Below are positions 8,449 to 16,362 of a DNA stretch of 18,407 bases, one piece after another. Both the position numbers and the translations under genes were made by a program. Origin of the DNA: VBDM01 sp049663805 (lineage in GTDB: Bacteria; Pseudomonadota; Gammaproteobacteria; Burkholderiales; SG8-39); NCBI GenBank assembly GCA_049663805.1, contig JBATEB010000193.1, positions 1-18,407 on the forward strand, written 5' to 3'. Position 1 is the stretch's first letter; each line of letters begins with the position of its first letter. The notes beneath the pieces are model-generated. The model did not search any database. It was not told the origin of the DNA and saw nothing but the letters and a program-made list of their open reading frames with translations.

Positions 8449-8489
8449 TCGCGAAGCCGGGCTGCGACCTCCAGCTTCGCGAAATTCTA
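8449..8489 (-). promoter_or_regulatory. Candidate promoter and operator of the HPPD-like/dehydratase operon
   Basis: On the minus strand TAGAAT (8489-8484) is a good -10 match, though I see no convincing -35. Just downstream is a perfect 9-bp inverted repeat, TCGCGAAGC (8449-8457) and GCTTCGCGA (8474-8482), with 16 bases between the arms. The right arm sits in the palindrome TTCGCGAA. The placement, 16-56 bases before the ATG at 8433, suits an operator or a leader hairpin. No regulator gene is adjacent to this operon, so the binding protein is unknown. Confidence 0.4.
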
Positions 8490-8591
8490 CCCCAGTTCGC
8501 CGCGCCGACCGCCCGTGCAATCGGGTGCCGTTCCCGCGGCAGCCCATCCGTCCGAGGATACGCGGCGCGCGGCGCCCGGCTGTGCGGCGTG

Positions 8592-8597
8592 TATGAT
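8592..8597 (+). promoter_or_regulatory. Possible -10 hexamer for the GGDEF-EAL gene
   Basis: TATGAT fits a sigma-70 -10 box at four or five of six positions, but no clear -35 is found 16-18 bases upstream. If real, transcription would begin near 8604. That would exclude the GTG at 8598 as start and favour a start at 8631 (ATC) or 8643 (TTG). This is a weak call on one short motif. Confidence 0.22.
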
Positions 8598-11500
8598 GTG
8601 ACCTCGCGAGTAGCAACACGGAGGACCAGTATCAAGAGGGAATTGCGCGCCGGGTTGTTGTGGGAGTTTGGCCGATCCGCGGCGTGGGTGGTGCTGGCGG
8701 TCGGTATCGTCCTGTCCGTCGCCGCATGGTTTTTCGCCCGGTCCGTGGTCGAGCGCGACGCGCGCATCAAGTTTCAGTCCGTCGCGAGCGCTGCCGCGGC
8801 AGCCGCTCAAGCGCGCTTACGCAGCTACGCGGATTTGCTGTACGGTCTGCAAGGCTTGTTCCAGGCCGAACCGGCGGTCGACCGCAACGCCTTCGACCGT
8901 TACATCTACAGTCTGGATCTGCCCGTGCGCTATCCCGGTGTCCGCGCGGTTTCCTATGTTTCCCGCGTGCCGGCCTTCGCGAAAGCGCGATTCGAAAAGC
9001 GGTTGCGGCTGGATCCGGAGCTCGTCCGGCGCGGGTACGGGGATGCCGTCATCAAGCCCGCCGGAAAGCGCCCCGAATACCTGGTGATCACGTATGTCGA
9101 ACCGCTGCACGCCAACAGGACCGCGCTGGGTTATGACGTTGCCTCGGACAAGGAGCGTCTGGCCATCGTCGAGCAGGCACGCGACACGGGCATGCCGATC
9201 CTGTCGAAGCGCACCGCCCTGGTAACCGATCCGACCCGGAGCGAAGCCGGGGTCGTCATGCGTCTGGCGCTGTATCGCAGCGCGTTCGTTCCGGATGTCG
9301 AGCGGCGTCGCAAGGCCTTCAGCGGTCTGGTAAACGTGACTTTCGTGGTGCGCGAAATGGCGCAGCACATGATGTCCGGCGAAGGCTACGAGAAATTGAG
9401 TTTCAGCATCCACGATGTCGGCAGCGCAGGCGGCGACCCGAATGCGGCGCCGGAAGAACTGTACTCGAGCGCCTCTCCCCAGGCCGGCGCGGTTCTCACG
9501 GATTCCTTCTACATCGACGCGGGCCAGCGCCGCTGGGAACTGAAATTCAGTGCCCCGGCGGAAAACTTCCTGCGAGCCACCGATCCCGTGCTGCCCTGGG
9601 CGGCGCCTTCCGCGGTGCTGCTGGCAAGCCTGCTGCTGGGCGGTTTGATCCGCTCGCTGACCGGCTCGCGGGAGCGGGCGAAGACGCTGGCTGCGCGGAT
9701 GACGGCCGATTTGCTCGAGAGTCAGGCCAGGCTCACCGAGGAGCAGCGCCGGACGCAGGAGTTGATCGAGGTGCTGCCCAACCCGATTTATTTCAAGGGT
9801 ACCGACGGCCGCTATCTCGGCGTAAACAAGGCATGGGAAACCTACTTCGGCATGCCGCGCCAGGCGTTCCTGGGCAAGACCGTGCACGAACTCTACCCCG
9901 GCGACCCCGGGACCGCGCAGAGGCTGGACGCGGACGATCAGGCGCTGTGGAACCACCCCGGGACCAAGGTGTATGAAACGACCATCATGACCCCCGACGG
10001 AAACCTGCACAACACGATCTACTACAAGGCCACTTTTACGGGCCCCGACGGAGGCATCGCGGGATTGATCGGCACCATCGTCGATATCACCGAGCGCAAA
10101 CAGGCGGAGGTGCGGCTCGCGCTGGAACACGCCGTAACCCGCTTGTTGTCGGAAGCCGATCTGTCGAGCGAAGTCATGTCGCAAGTGATCCAGATCATCG
10201 GCGAGGCCTTCGGCTGCGACTGCGGCGCCTACTGGATCGCGAACGAGACCGAGCAGGTGATGGTGTGTGCCGAGACCTGGAGTGCTGCGTCCGGGGAAAT
10301 CATCGAATTCACGGCGGGCAGCAGCCGGATGAGGCACCCGATGCATCTGTCGGGCGGGCTGTTCATGCGCGCCTGGAGCAGCGGCGAGCCCGTATGGATT
10401 ACCGATGTGACCCAGGACACGAAATTCAGGCGGGCTGCACTCGCGGAAAGAGCGGGGCTGCGCGCGGCTTTCGCGTTTCCGATCCGGTCCGGAAATCTGG
10501 CCCTCGGCGTCATGGAGTTTTTCAGCCGCGCGAACCGTCCGCCCGATGAGGCGCTGTTGCGGAGCACACGCGCGATCGGCAGCCAGATCGGCTTGTTCAT
10601 GGCGCGCAGGCAGGCCGAGGAGCGCATCCGGCGTCTCGCGAATTACGATGAGCTGACCGGGTTGGCCAACCGAAACATGTTCAGCCAACGCCTCGGTCAC
10701 GCGATCGCCCAGGCGCGGCGGGACGACAAGCCGTTGGCAATCCTGTTCCTCGACCTCGATCGTTTCAAGAACATCAACGACACCCTCGGCCACGCAGCCG
10801 GAGACAGCGTGCTCAGGGAAGTCGCGAAACGGCTGGGCGAATGCCTGCGCGAAAGCGATACCGTCGGGCGTCTCGGCGGGGACGAGTTTGTGGTGCTGCT
10901 CGAAGCGATTCCGCAACCGATGCACAGCGCCGTGGTGGCGCAGAAACTCCTCGCCGCCGTCGCCAGACCGTTCACCTTCGAGGGACAGGAATTCCACCTT
11001 ACCGCGAGCATCGGCATCAGCGCCTATCCCGCCGACAGCAGCGACATGGAGATCCTGCTGCGGAACGCGGACATCGCGATGTATCGCGCCAAGGAGCAGG
11101 GCAAGAACAACTATCAGTTCTACTCGGCAAGGATGAACGTTCATACCCTGGAACGCATGGCGCTGGAATCCGGCCTGCGCCACGCGCTGGATCGCGACGA
11201 ATTCGTGCTCCATTACCAGCCCAAGGTCGATGTCGGCAGCCGACGCATCACCAGCGCGGAGGCATTGCTGCGCTGGCGGCATCCAACCAGGGGATTGGTT
11301 CCGCCCATGCAGTTCATTCCGCTGGCGGAGGAAACCGGCCTGATCGTGGCGATCGGCGAGTGGGTGCTGAGGACCGCCTGCGCCCAGAACAAGTCCTGGC
11401 GGGCGCAAGGGCTGCCGCCGCTGCGCATCGCGGTGAACCTGTCGGCGCGCCAGTTTTCGCATGAAAACCTGTTAGAGGATGTCGAAAGGGTGCTCAACGA

Positions 11501-11948
11501 GACCGGACTGGATCCGGCTGCGCTGGAACTCGAAATCACCGAAAGCATGGTGATGCACGATCCGGAGCGCGCAGCGATGCTGCTGGGCAAGCTGAAGACC
11601 ATGGGAGTAGGCATTTCGATCGATGATTTCGGCACCGGCTATTCGTCGCTCAGTTATCTCAAGCGCTTCCCGATAGACAGTCTGAAGATCGACCGCTCGT
11701 TCGTAAAAGACCTGCCGCTGGACGTCGAGGATGCCGCGATTACCCAGGCGATCATCGTGATGGCGCACAGCCTGGGACTCAAGGTAATCGCCGAGGGGGT
11801 CGAAACGGCAGACCAGGCAGGCTACCTGCGTACCCATGGATGCGACGAGGCGCAAGGGTACTACTTCGGCAGGCCCGTGCCGGCGGACGAGTTTACCCGC
11901 CTGCTCCTGAAAGCGGCCGGATCCAGGGAAGGGCGACTGCCGGCATGA
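8598..11948 (+). CDS. Membrane CHASE-PAS-GAF-GGDEF-EAL c-di-GMP synthase/phosphodiesterase
   Basis: This is a large sensor enzyme for c-di-GMP turnover (1116 residues from GTG 8598). Order of parts: transmembrane helix about 29-46; periplasmic CHASE ligand-binding domain with the typical LLYGLQGLFQ and YPGVRAVSYVSRVP motifs; second helix about 334-352; PAS about 385-500 (LPNPIYFKGTDGRYLGVNKA); GAF about 506-665; GGDEF domain with intact GGDEF at 760-764 and an inhibitory RESD site (751-754) five residues before it; EAL domain with EALLRW at 888 and DDFGTGYSS loop. Both catalytic motifs are intact, so either activity is possible. The start is uncertain: GTG 8598 has no ribosome-binding site, TTG 8643 is too close to its purine run, and the best-spaced SD (GGAGGA, 8620-8625) precedes ATC at 8631. 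The gene is divergent from the HPPD-like operon. The stimulus sensed is unknown. Confidence 0.93.
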   Translation: MTSRVATRRTSIKRELRAGLLWEFGRSAAWVVLAVGIVLSVAAWFFARSVVERDARIKFQSVASAAAAAAQARLRSYADLLYGLQGLFQAEPAVDRNAFDRYIYSLDLPVRYPGVRAVSYVSRVPAFAKARFEKRLRLDPELVRRGYGDAVIKPAGKRPEYLVITYVEPLHANRTALGYDVASDKERLAIVEQARDTGMPILSKRTALVTDPTRSEAGVVMRLALYRSAFVPDVERRRKAFSGLVNVTFVVREMAQHMMSGEGYEKLSFSIHDVGSAGGDPNAAPEELYSSASPQAGAVLTDSFYIDAGQRRWELKFSAPAENFLRATDPVLPWAAPSAVLLASLLLGGLIRSLTGSRERAKTLAARMTADLLESQARLTEEQRRTQELIEVLPNPIYFKGTDGRYLGVNKAWETYFGMPRQAFLGKTVHELYPGDPGTAQRLDADDQALWNHPGTKVYETTIMTPDGNLHNTIYYKATFTGPDGGIAGLIGTIVDITERKQAEVRLALEHAVTRLLSEADLSSEVMSQVIQIIGEAFGCDCGAYWIANETEQVMVCAETWSAASGEIIEFTAGSSRMRHPMHLSGGLFMRAWSSGEPVWITDVTQDTKFRRAALAERAGLRAAFAFPIRSGNLALGVMEFFSRANRPPDEALLRSTRAIGSQIGLFMARRQAEERIRRLANYDELTGLANRNMFSQRLGHAIAQARRDDKPLAILFLDLDRFKNINDTLGHAAGDSVLREVAKRLGECLRESDTVGRLGGDEFVVLLEAIPQPMHSAVVAQKLLAAVARPFTFEGQEFHLTASIGISAYPADSSDMEILLRNADIAMYRAKEQGKNNYQFYSARMNVHTLERMALESGLRHALDRDEFVLHYQPKVDVGSRRITSAEALLRWRHPTRGLVPPMQFIPLAEETGLIVAIGEWVLRTACAQNKSWRAQGLPPLRIAVNLSARQFSHENLLEDVERVLNETGLDPAALELEITESMVMHDPERAAMLLGKLKTMGVGISIDDFGTGYSSLSYLKRFPIDSLKIDRSFVKDLPLDVEDAAITQAIIVMAHSLGLKVIAEGVETADQAGYLRTHGCDEAQGYYFGRPVPADEFTRLLLKAAGSREGRLPA

Positions 11949-11951
11949 TGA

Positions 11952-11988
11952 CCTGCCGGAAAATTCCGCTATCATCTACCCCGGCAGG
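11952..11988 (+). promoter_or_regulatory. Inverted repeat around a -10-like box before the Pht5-like gene
   Basis: CCTGCCGG (11952-11959) and CCGGCAGG (11981-11988) form a perfect 8-bp inverted repeat with 21 bases between arms. Between them is TATCAT (11970-11975), a -10-like hexamer, and a third copy of TGCCGG lies at 11938-11943 within the palindrome TGCCGGCA. The arrangement lies just after the stop of the GGDEF-EAL gene and 21 bases before the ATG at 12009. It could be an operator over a promoter for the Pht5-like/aldolase pair. There is no T-run, so an intrinsic terminator is less likely. Confidence 0.4.
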
Positions 11989-12008
11989 CAAAACCTGGAA
12001 CGGGGCAC

Positions 12009-12998
12009 ATGTCGAAGCTCGATCTCTCCATCGCGACCACGGATTACGATCATTTCCGCGATTTCAGGCTCGGAGCGGTCCAGGCGGAGGGTATCGACCA
12101 TACCTGGCTCAATCTCGGCCATCACGAGTGCTTCGCGCGCTTCACCGCCAACCGCGAATTCGACTTGTCGGAGCTTTCTTTCGCGAAGTTCGCGACCCAG
12201 GTGACGCGCAGGGACAGCGACATCATCGGGCTTCCCGTGGTCTGCTCGCGGCTGTTCCGCTTCGGCTCTTTCTACGTCAACCGCAGGAGCAAGATCGCAA
12301 GCGTCGAGGATCTCAAGGGCAAGAAGGTCGGCTCGCCCGAATGGGCGCATTCGGCGGCCGTCTACATGCGCGGCTGGATGCACAACGACATGGGCGTCAA
12401 GCTCACCGACGTACACTGGGTCCAGGCCGGGGCGAACTCGCCCGGGCGCGAGGAAAAGGTCGAGCTCAATCTCCCCGAAGGACTGAGGCTAACGCGCATC
12501 GCCGACAAGTCCCTGAGCGAATTGCTCTCGGCCGGGGAAATCGACTGCGCCATCATCGCCCGCCCGCCCAACTGCTTCCTCGAGGGCCATCCCGACGTGG
12601 TGCGCCTGTTTCCGGACTACCTGGAAATGGAGGAGAAGTACTACGAGCGCACCCGGGTCTGGCCGATCATGCACATCATCGCGATGAGGAAGCGGATTCT
12701 GGACGAACATCCCTGGGCCGCGCGCAATCTCTACAACGCCTTCCAGGAATCGAAGCGCCGCAGCCTCGAGCGCCTGCTCGACCCGGCCGTGTCGCGCTAC
12801 CCGCTCGCCTGGCTTCCCACCTATGCCCGCCGGATGCGCGACCTGTTCGGCGGCGATCCGTTTCCCTATGGGATAGAGGAAAACCGGGCGACCTGGGAGC
12901 AGATGGCGCTTTATGCGTATCAGCAGGGCATCGCGCACCGCCAGTTCGCTCCGGAGGAGATTTTTCCCCGGGGCGTGATGACCAAGGTGATCGTTTGA
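12009..12998 (+). CDS. 4,5-dihydroxyphthalate decarboxylase (Pht5)-like protein
   Basis: This is a 329-residue cytoplasmic protein of the Pht5 family, which shares the periplasmic-binding-protein type 2 fold but acts as an enzyme. The start SKLDLSIATTDYDHFRDFRL, then EGIDHTWLNLG, FDLSELSFAKFAT and LPVVCSRLFRFGSFYVN are typical of this family as I recall it. There is no signal peptide, which argues against a transport binding protein, although annotation pipelines often call such proteins ABC substrate-binding. Pht5 of Pseudomonas decarboxylates 4,5-dihydroxyphthalate to protocatechuate. Many relatives are uncharacterised, so the substrate here is open; no phthalate dioxygenase is visible nearby. 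The ATG at 12009 follows a purine-rich AACGGGG stretch. It lies 60 bp after the c-di-GMP gene and 19 bp before the class II aldolase-fold gene, with which it probably forms an operon. Confidence 0.75.
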   Translation: MSKLDLSIATTDYDHFRDFRLGAVQAEGIDHTWLNLGHHECFARFTANREFDLSELSFAKFATQVTRRDSDIIGLPVVCSRLFRFGSFYVNRRSKIASVEDLKGKKVGSPEWAHSAAVYMRGWMHNDMGVKLTDVHWVQAGANSPGREEKVELNLPEGLRLTRIADKSLSELLSAGEIDCAIIARPPNCFLEGHPDVVRLFPDYLEMEEKYYERTRVWPIMHIIAMRKRILDEHPWAARNLYNAFQESKRRSLERLLDPAVSRYPLAWLPTYARRMRDLFGGDPFPYGIEENRATWEQMALYAYQQGIAHRQFAPEEIFPRGVMTKVIV

Positions 12999-13017
12999 AA
13001 TCCGCAACGGAGAACTC

Positions 13018-13767
13018 ATGAACGGCAACACCCCGAAGTCGGGCGGCACGGTTGCGGCCGAGCGCCTCGCCGATCTCGCCGCGGCGAGCCGTATCCTCGC
13101 CGCGCAGGGCGTGGTCGACGGATTCGGCCACGTCTCGATGCGCCATCCCTCGGCCCCGGACCGCTATCTGATGGCGCGCTCGATCGCCCCGGCCCAGGTG
13201 ATCCCCGACGATATCATCGAGTACGACCTGGACAGCAATGCCTGCAACGCCGGCGGCCGCGCGAGCTTTCTCGAGCGCTTCATCCATGGCGGGATATACA
13301 GGGCGAGGCCCGACATCATGTCCGTCGTGCACAGCCATTCGGTGTCGGTGATCCCGTTCGGCCTGGTCGGGGTGCCGATGCAGGCGATGTTTCACAACGC
13401 GGGCTTCCTGGCGGCGGGCGTGCCCGTTTTCGACATCCGCGAGAAGTTCGGTGCGACCAACCTGCTGGTGAGCGACGGATCCAAGGGAACGGCGCTCGCC
13501 GGGGTCATGGGCGGGAGAGACGTCGCGCTCATGCGTGCCCACGGCAGCGTCGCCTGCGGGCCGACCCTGCAATCGGCGGTGTTCCGCGCGGTCTACACCG
13601 AGGTCAACGCCCGCATCCAGCACTGGACCCTGGCGCTCGCGGGCGGCGCGAGGATCGCAGCGCTCGACGAGGAAGAGGGCCGGCTCGCGGACGCGATCAA
13701 CCAGACCGCGGGCATGCGTGCCTGGGAGCTGTGGCGCAGCCAGGTTCGCAGCCAGGTGGCCTGGTGA
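13018..13767 (+). CDS. Class II aldolase/adducin-fold protein, possible decarboxylase
   Basis: This is a 249-residue metal-dependent protein of the class II aldolase/adducin family. The fold signature is clear: GFGHVSMRHP near the N-terminus, a candidate acid E86, the H105-S-H107 metal pair in SVVHSHSVS, and the third His H175 in MRAHGSVACG. Family members are aldolases (fuculose- or rhamnulose-phosphate), epimerases, or decarboxylases of aromatic or muconate-type acids such as 3,4-dihydroxyphthalate decarboxylase. The Pht5-like gene 19 bp upstream points to an acid-decarboxylation role, which is inference. The ATG at 13018 has GGAGA at 13009-13013 and a 4-base spacer. Segment RAHGS followed by CGPTLQSAVFRAVYTEVNA is typical of the decarboxylase-like branch, but I cannot assign a substrate. 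It ends 56 bp before the stop of the converging MATE gene, with no strong terminator between. Confidence 0.82.
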   Translation: MNGNTPKSGGTVAAERLADLAAASRILAAQGVVDGFGHVSMRHPSAPDRYLMARSIAPAQVIPDDIIEYDLDSNACNAGGRASFLERFIHGGIYRARPDIMSVVHSHSVSVIPFGLVGVPMQAMFHNAGFLAAGVPVFDIREKFGATNLLVSDGSKGTALAGVMGGRDVALMRAHGSVACGPTLQSAVFRAVYTEVNARIQHWTLALAGGARIAALDEEEGRLADAINQTAGMRAWELWRSQVRSQVAW

Positions 13768-13823
13768 CCACGCGGAGCCCGTCGCCGTCGCTTCTGCGCC
13801 GGAGTCCGGATGCATCATGCATC

Positions 13824-15230
13824 TCACGCCTCCGACTTACTGGTGAATACAAGCGCGGCAGCCGTGAGAGCGCCGTACAGGGCGAATCCGGCGGCCACCG
13901 CGATAAAGAAGGAGGTTGCGCCCGCGCCGAACCAGTAGAGCGCCAGGAGCGCGCCGCCGGCGCTGCCAAGAAGCCGCAAGCCGTTCGCGAGCACCGCGAG
14001 CCCGACCCGCCCCAATCCCTGCGTGGCGAAATAGAGCGCCATCCCGAGGCCGTATAGCGCATAGATCGGCCCGACGATACGCAGGTACGAGACCCCGATG
14101 CGAACGACCTCGGCGTCCTCGGTGAAAAGGCCCATCCACAGCCTCGGAAAGAGCGCGAAGAAAATGCCGACCGTGCCGCAGGCGACCGCGGAGGTCGCGC
14201 CCGCGGTCCAGGCGATGCGGCGCGCGCGGACGAACTGCTTTGCACCCCAGTTGGTGCCGACCATCGCGACGATGGCGAAGCCGATGCCTGCCGCGAGCGG
14301 AATGAGGATGTATTCGAGGCGCGCGCCCATCGCGTAGCCGATCGCGGTCTCGCGGCCCAGATGGCCGGCGATGCCCGTGAGCACCACCACCGACAGGTTG
14401 GTGATCCCGTTGTTGATCATGCCGGGCACGCCGACGCAGAGAATTTCCCTGAAGAGCTCCGGCTGCACACGCACGCCGCGAAAGACGAGTGCGACGAGCG
14501 AGCGGGACGAGCGCAGGTAGCCGACGAGCACGAGACTCCCGACGCCGAAGGTCAGCGCCAGTCCCCAGCCCGCGCCAGCGGGCCCGAGCGCCGGCAACGG
14601 CCCCCAGCCGAAGATCAGCGCCGGTGAAAGCGCCAGGTGCGCGAGCACGGCGCCGACGATCACCGCCGCGGGCAAACCCATGTTGCCGGTGCCGCGCACA
14701 ACGTTGCCGAGGAGATTGAGCAGGAAGATCGAGATCGCGCCGGCGAAGGCGACGTTCGCGTAGGCGAGCGCCGCGGCCAGGACTTCCCCTCGTCCGCCCA
14801 TCCACTGGAAGACGAGCGGCGCGCCCGGGATCATCAGCCCCGAGAAGATCGCGGCGAGGATCACGGCGAGCGCGAAGGTGTGGCTCGCGAGCGCGTCGGG
14901 GCGGTCGCGTTGCCCCGAACCGAGCGCGCGCGCGACTGCCGAGGAAACGGCGCCGCCCATGCCCCCGGCGGCGGTGTGCTGCACCAGCATCACCCAGGGA
15001 AAGGCGAGCGACACGCCCGCGAGCGCGTCGGCACCGAGCTTGCCGACGAACAGGCCATCGAAGGTGATCATGCCGGCAAGCGCCAGCAGGTTGAGCACGT
15101 TGGGCGCCGCGAGGCGCATCAGCGTGGGAAAAACCGGCGCCTCGAGGATCATGCGCGTGCGCGCGGCGATCGGCCGCGTCGGCGCGGGCGATGGGTTTGA
15201 AAGAGAGAGGGCTACGCTTCCGCTGTCCAT
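13824..15230 (-). CDS. MATE family efflux transporter
   Basis: This is a 468-residue inner-membrane antiporter of the multidrug and toxic compound extrusion (MATE) family. About twelve hydrophobic helices are visible in two similar halves; typical motifs are APNVLNLLALAGMITFDGLFVGKLGADALAGVSLAFP in outline (first helices) and GAGWGLALT, GVPGMINNGITNLSVVV and VGTNWGAKQ in the later ones. The ATG at 15230 (MDSGS) is preferred because AAGGAG (15243-15238) lies seven bases upstream. The ATG at 15236 would leave only one base, and the extension above it looks non-coding. The first about 25 residues are cytoplasmic and Ser/Pro-rich. The substrate cannot be told from sequence; MATE proteins export cationic drugs or organic acids using Na+ or H+. 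A closely matching element lies upstream of this gene and of the rhodanese-ChrB gene, which suggests shared control. Confidence 0.92.
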   Translation of the reverse strand: MDSGSVALSLSNPSPAPTRPIAARTRMILEAPVFPTLMRLAAPNVLNLLALAGMITFDGLFVGKLGADALAGVSLAFPWVMLVQHTAAGGMGGAVSSAVARALGSGQRDRPDALASHTFALAVILAAIFSGLMIPGAPLVFQWMGGRGEVLAAALAYANVAFAGAISIFLLNLLGNVVRGTGNMGLPAAVIVGAVLAHLALSPALIFGWGPLPALGPAGAGWGLALTFGVGSLVLVGYLRSSRSLVALVFRGVRVQPELFREILCVGVPGMINNGITNLSVVVLTGIAGHLGRETAIGYAMGARLEYILIPLAAGIGFAIVAMVGTNWGAKQFVRARRIAWTAGATSAVACGTVGIFFALFPRLWMGLFTEDAEVVRIGVSYLRIVGPIYALYGLGMALYFATQGLGRVGLAVLANGLRLLGSAGGALLALYWFGAGATSFFIAVAAGFALYGALTAAALVFTSKSEA

Positions 15231-15519
15231 GTGCATACTCCTTCCGCAACAATGCGATCGGAGCAGTGCTTGGACGCGAAATGCGTACTTGGGGACCGGG
15301 TGACCGCTGCTGACCCGGCTGGGCGCGCCCGGAATCGGCGCACCCACAAAACCATATTGGCGCCCGGATGGGCGCTACGTCTTCAAATCGTGTCGATATC
15401 TCCAACGAATTTCAGCTCGCGGATGCCGTGCCGTAGCCGAAATCGTCGAAACAGCGTCACGTTGTTCGCCTTGCTCCATACGCCCACCGCGAGAGACTTT
15501 GCCAATGTCGTTTCCCCAT
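15231..15519. other. Intergenic stretch between MATE and rhodanese-ChrB genes
   Basis: This 289-base gap holds the shared upstream element near its left end. It also has a stem CCGGGT/ACCCGG (15296-15301 with 15313-15318) and a tight hairpin GCGCCC-GGAT-GGGCGC (15361-15376). On the minus strand that hairpin is followed, after a few bases, by GGTTTT, so it could act as a weak terminator of the rhodanese-ChrB gene. A minus-strand frame at 15383-15506 reads plausibly (ending GIRELKFVGDIDTI) but has no good start or recognised family. I see no gene that I can support here. Confidence 0.4.
15262..15299 (-). promoter_or_regulatory. Shared upstream element, MATE copy
   Basis: The plus-strand text AGCAGTGCTTGGACGCG (15262-15278), then GCGT, CTTGG and ACCGG separated by short insertions, matches the copy at 16363-16394. 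The first 17 bases agree at 16 positions. The proximal edge is 31 bases before the ATG of the MATE gene, against 30 for the other gene. Inside is an inverted pair ACGC/GCGT. It is most likely an operator or promoter part recognised by one regulator; which one is not visible. Confidence 0.55.
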
Positions 15520-16332
15520 TCAACGGTAAGCGGAGGGATTCCACGTGTGCCCTTCGTCCTGTCCTTCCTTGCACCAGGCGTACAGCGCGTCGTACATCAC
15601 CATGCCGTGCTTGAGCATCTCGTGGTCGTCGGCAAAGGTGCGCGACAGCCCGAGCGAGATCGCCGCCAGCCCCGGCGCCTGCGGCGCGAGATCCAGGCGA
15701 GCGGTGTCCGCGCCGCGGACAATGACCGCGAGCCGCTCGAGGGCAGGATCGGTCAAGCGGTAGTGCTTCAGAAAGGCATCGAAGCTGCAGCGCTCGCCCT
15801 CGTGGGAAAAGCGGGCGTCGGGGATATCGTAAGGCGTCGCGCCGCGCTCCTGCGCCGCGGCGAGCACTTCTTTCGCCGGAACGTAGAGGAACTCCGCGCC
15901 GGGATCGACGAAACGCGCGACCAGCCACGGGCACGCGATGCGGTCGATCTTCGGTCGCTCGCGAGTCACCCAGCGTGTGTTGGCACCTGCGGGCTTCACG
16001 TCGAGCGCCAGGCCCGCGGCTTTCCAGCCTTTCTCGATTCCGCCCCGGAGATACTGCGCAGCGATGCCGTGATCGCCGAGCGCTTTCGCCACCCCTTGGC
16101 TCACTTCGAGCCCGTGCACGCAGTACGCCACGACGCGGCTCGCTCGCGGCAGCTCGTCCGCCCACTCGGTGATGCGCTCGGGGTCGCGCCAGAGGGCTCC
16201 CGCGATCATCTCGGTCGCCCAGCGAAACGACTGGTCTTGCCGCACGTCGATGATCAACGGGGGCCGGCCCCCGCGAATGGCGGACAGAACTTCGCCTGCC
16301 GATATGGAACTTGCCAATGTGGATGCGTCCAT
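15520..16332 (-). CDS. Rhodanese-like domain fused to ChrB C-terminal domain
   Basis: This is a 270-residue protein in two parts. Residues about 12-110 form a rhodanese-like domain (PPLIIDVRQDQSFRWA, then AYCVHGLEVSQGVAKAL, then LRGGIEKGWKAAG) with a cysteine, C71, at the active-loop position. Residues about 118-265 match the ChrB C-terminal domain (TRWVTRERPKIDRIACPWLVARFVDP, read in parts). ChrB proteins are tied to chromate resistance, often with the exporter ChrA, but rhodanese-ChrB fusions are widespread without ChrA and their role is unclear. No chrA lies in the window; the nearest exporter is the MATE gene downstream on the same strand, 289 bp away. The ATG at 16332 has GAGGA at a five-base spacing; the frame above it looks non-coding. 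A thiol or sulfur-transfer role in metal or oxidative stress is a reasonable but unproven reading. Confidence 0.85.
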   Translation of the reverse strand: MDASTLASSISAGEVLSAIRGGRPPLIIDVRQDQSFRWATEMIAGALWRDPERITEWADELPRASRVVAYCVHGLEVSQGVAKALGDHGIAAQYLRGGIEKGWKAAGLALDVKPAGANTRWVTRERPKIDRIACPWLVARFVDPGAEFLYVPAKEVLAAAQERGATPYDIPDARFSHEGERCSFDAFLKHYRLTDPALERLAVIVRGADTARLDLAPQAPGLAAISLGLSRTFADDHEMLKHGMVMYDALYAWCKEGQDEGHTWNPSAYR

Positions 16333-16362
16333 CGCTTCCTCGCTCCCAACGGAGTCAAGTGA

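Noticed and set aside
8817..11462. An 881-codon minus-strand frame opposite the GGDEF-EAL gene
   Set aside because: The plus strand carries intact CHASE, PAS, GAF, GGDEF and EAL motifs in one frame, so the antisense frame is a GC effect.
15383..15506. A minus-strand, protein-like tail downstream of rhodanese-ChrB
   Set aside because: No start with a ribosome-binding site and no family recognised; reading through would need a frameshift from the ChrB frame. I mention it only in the intergenic entry.
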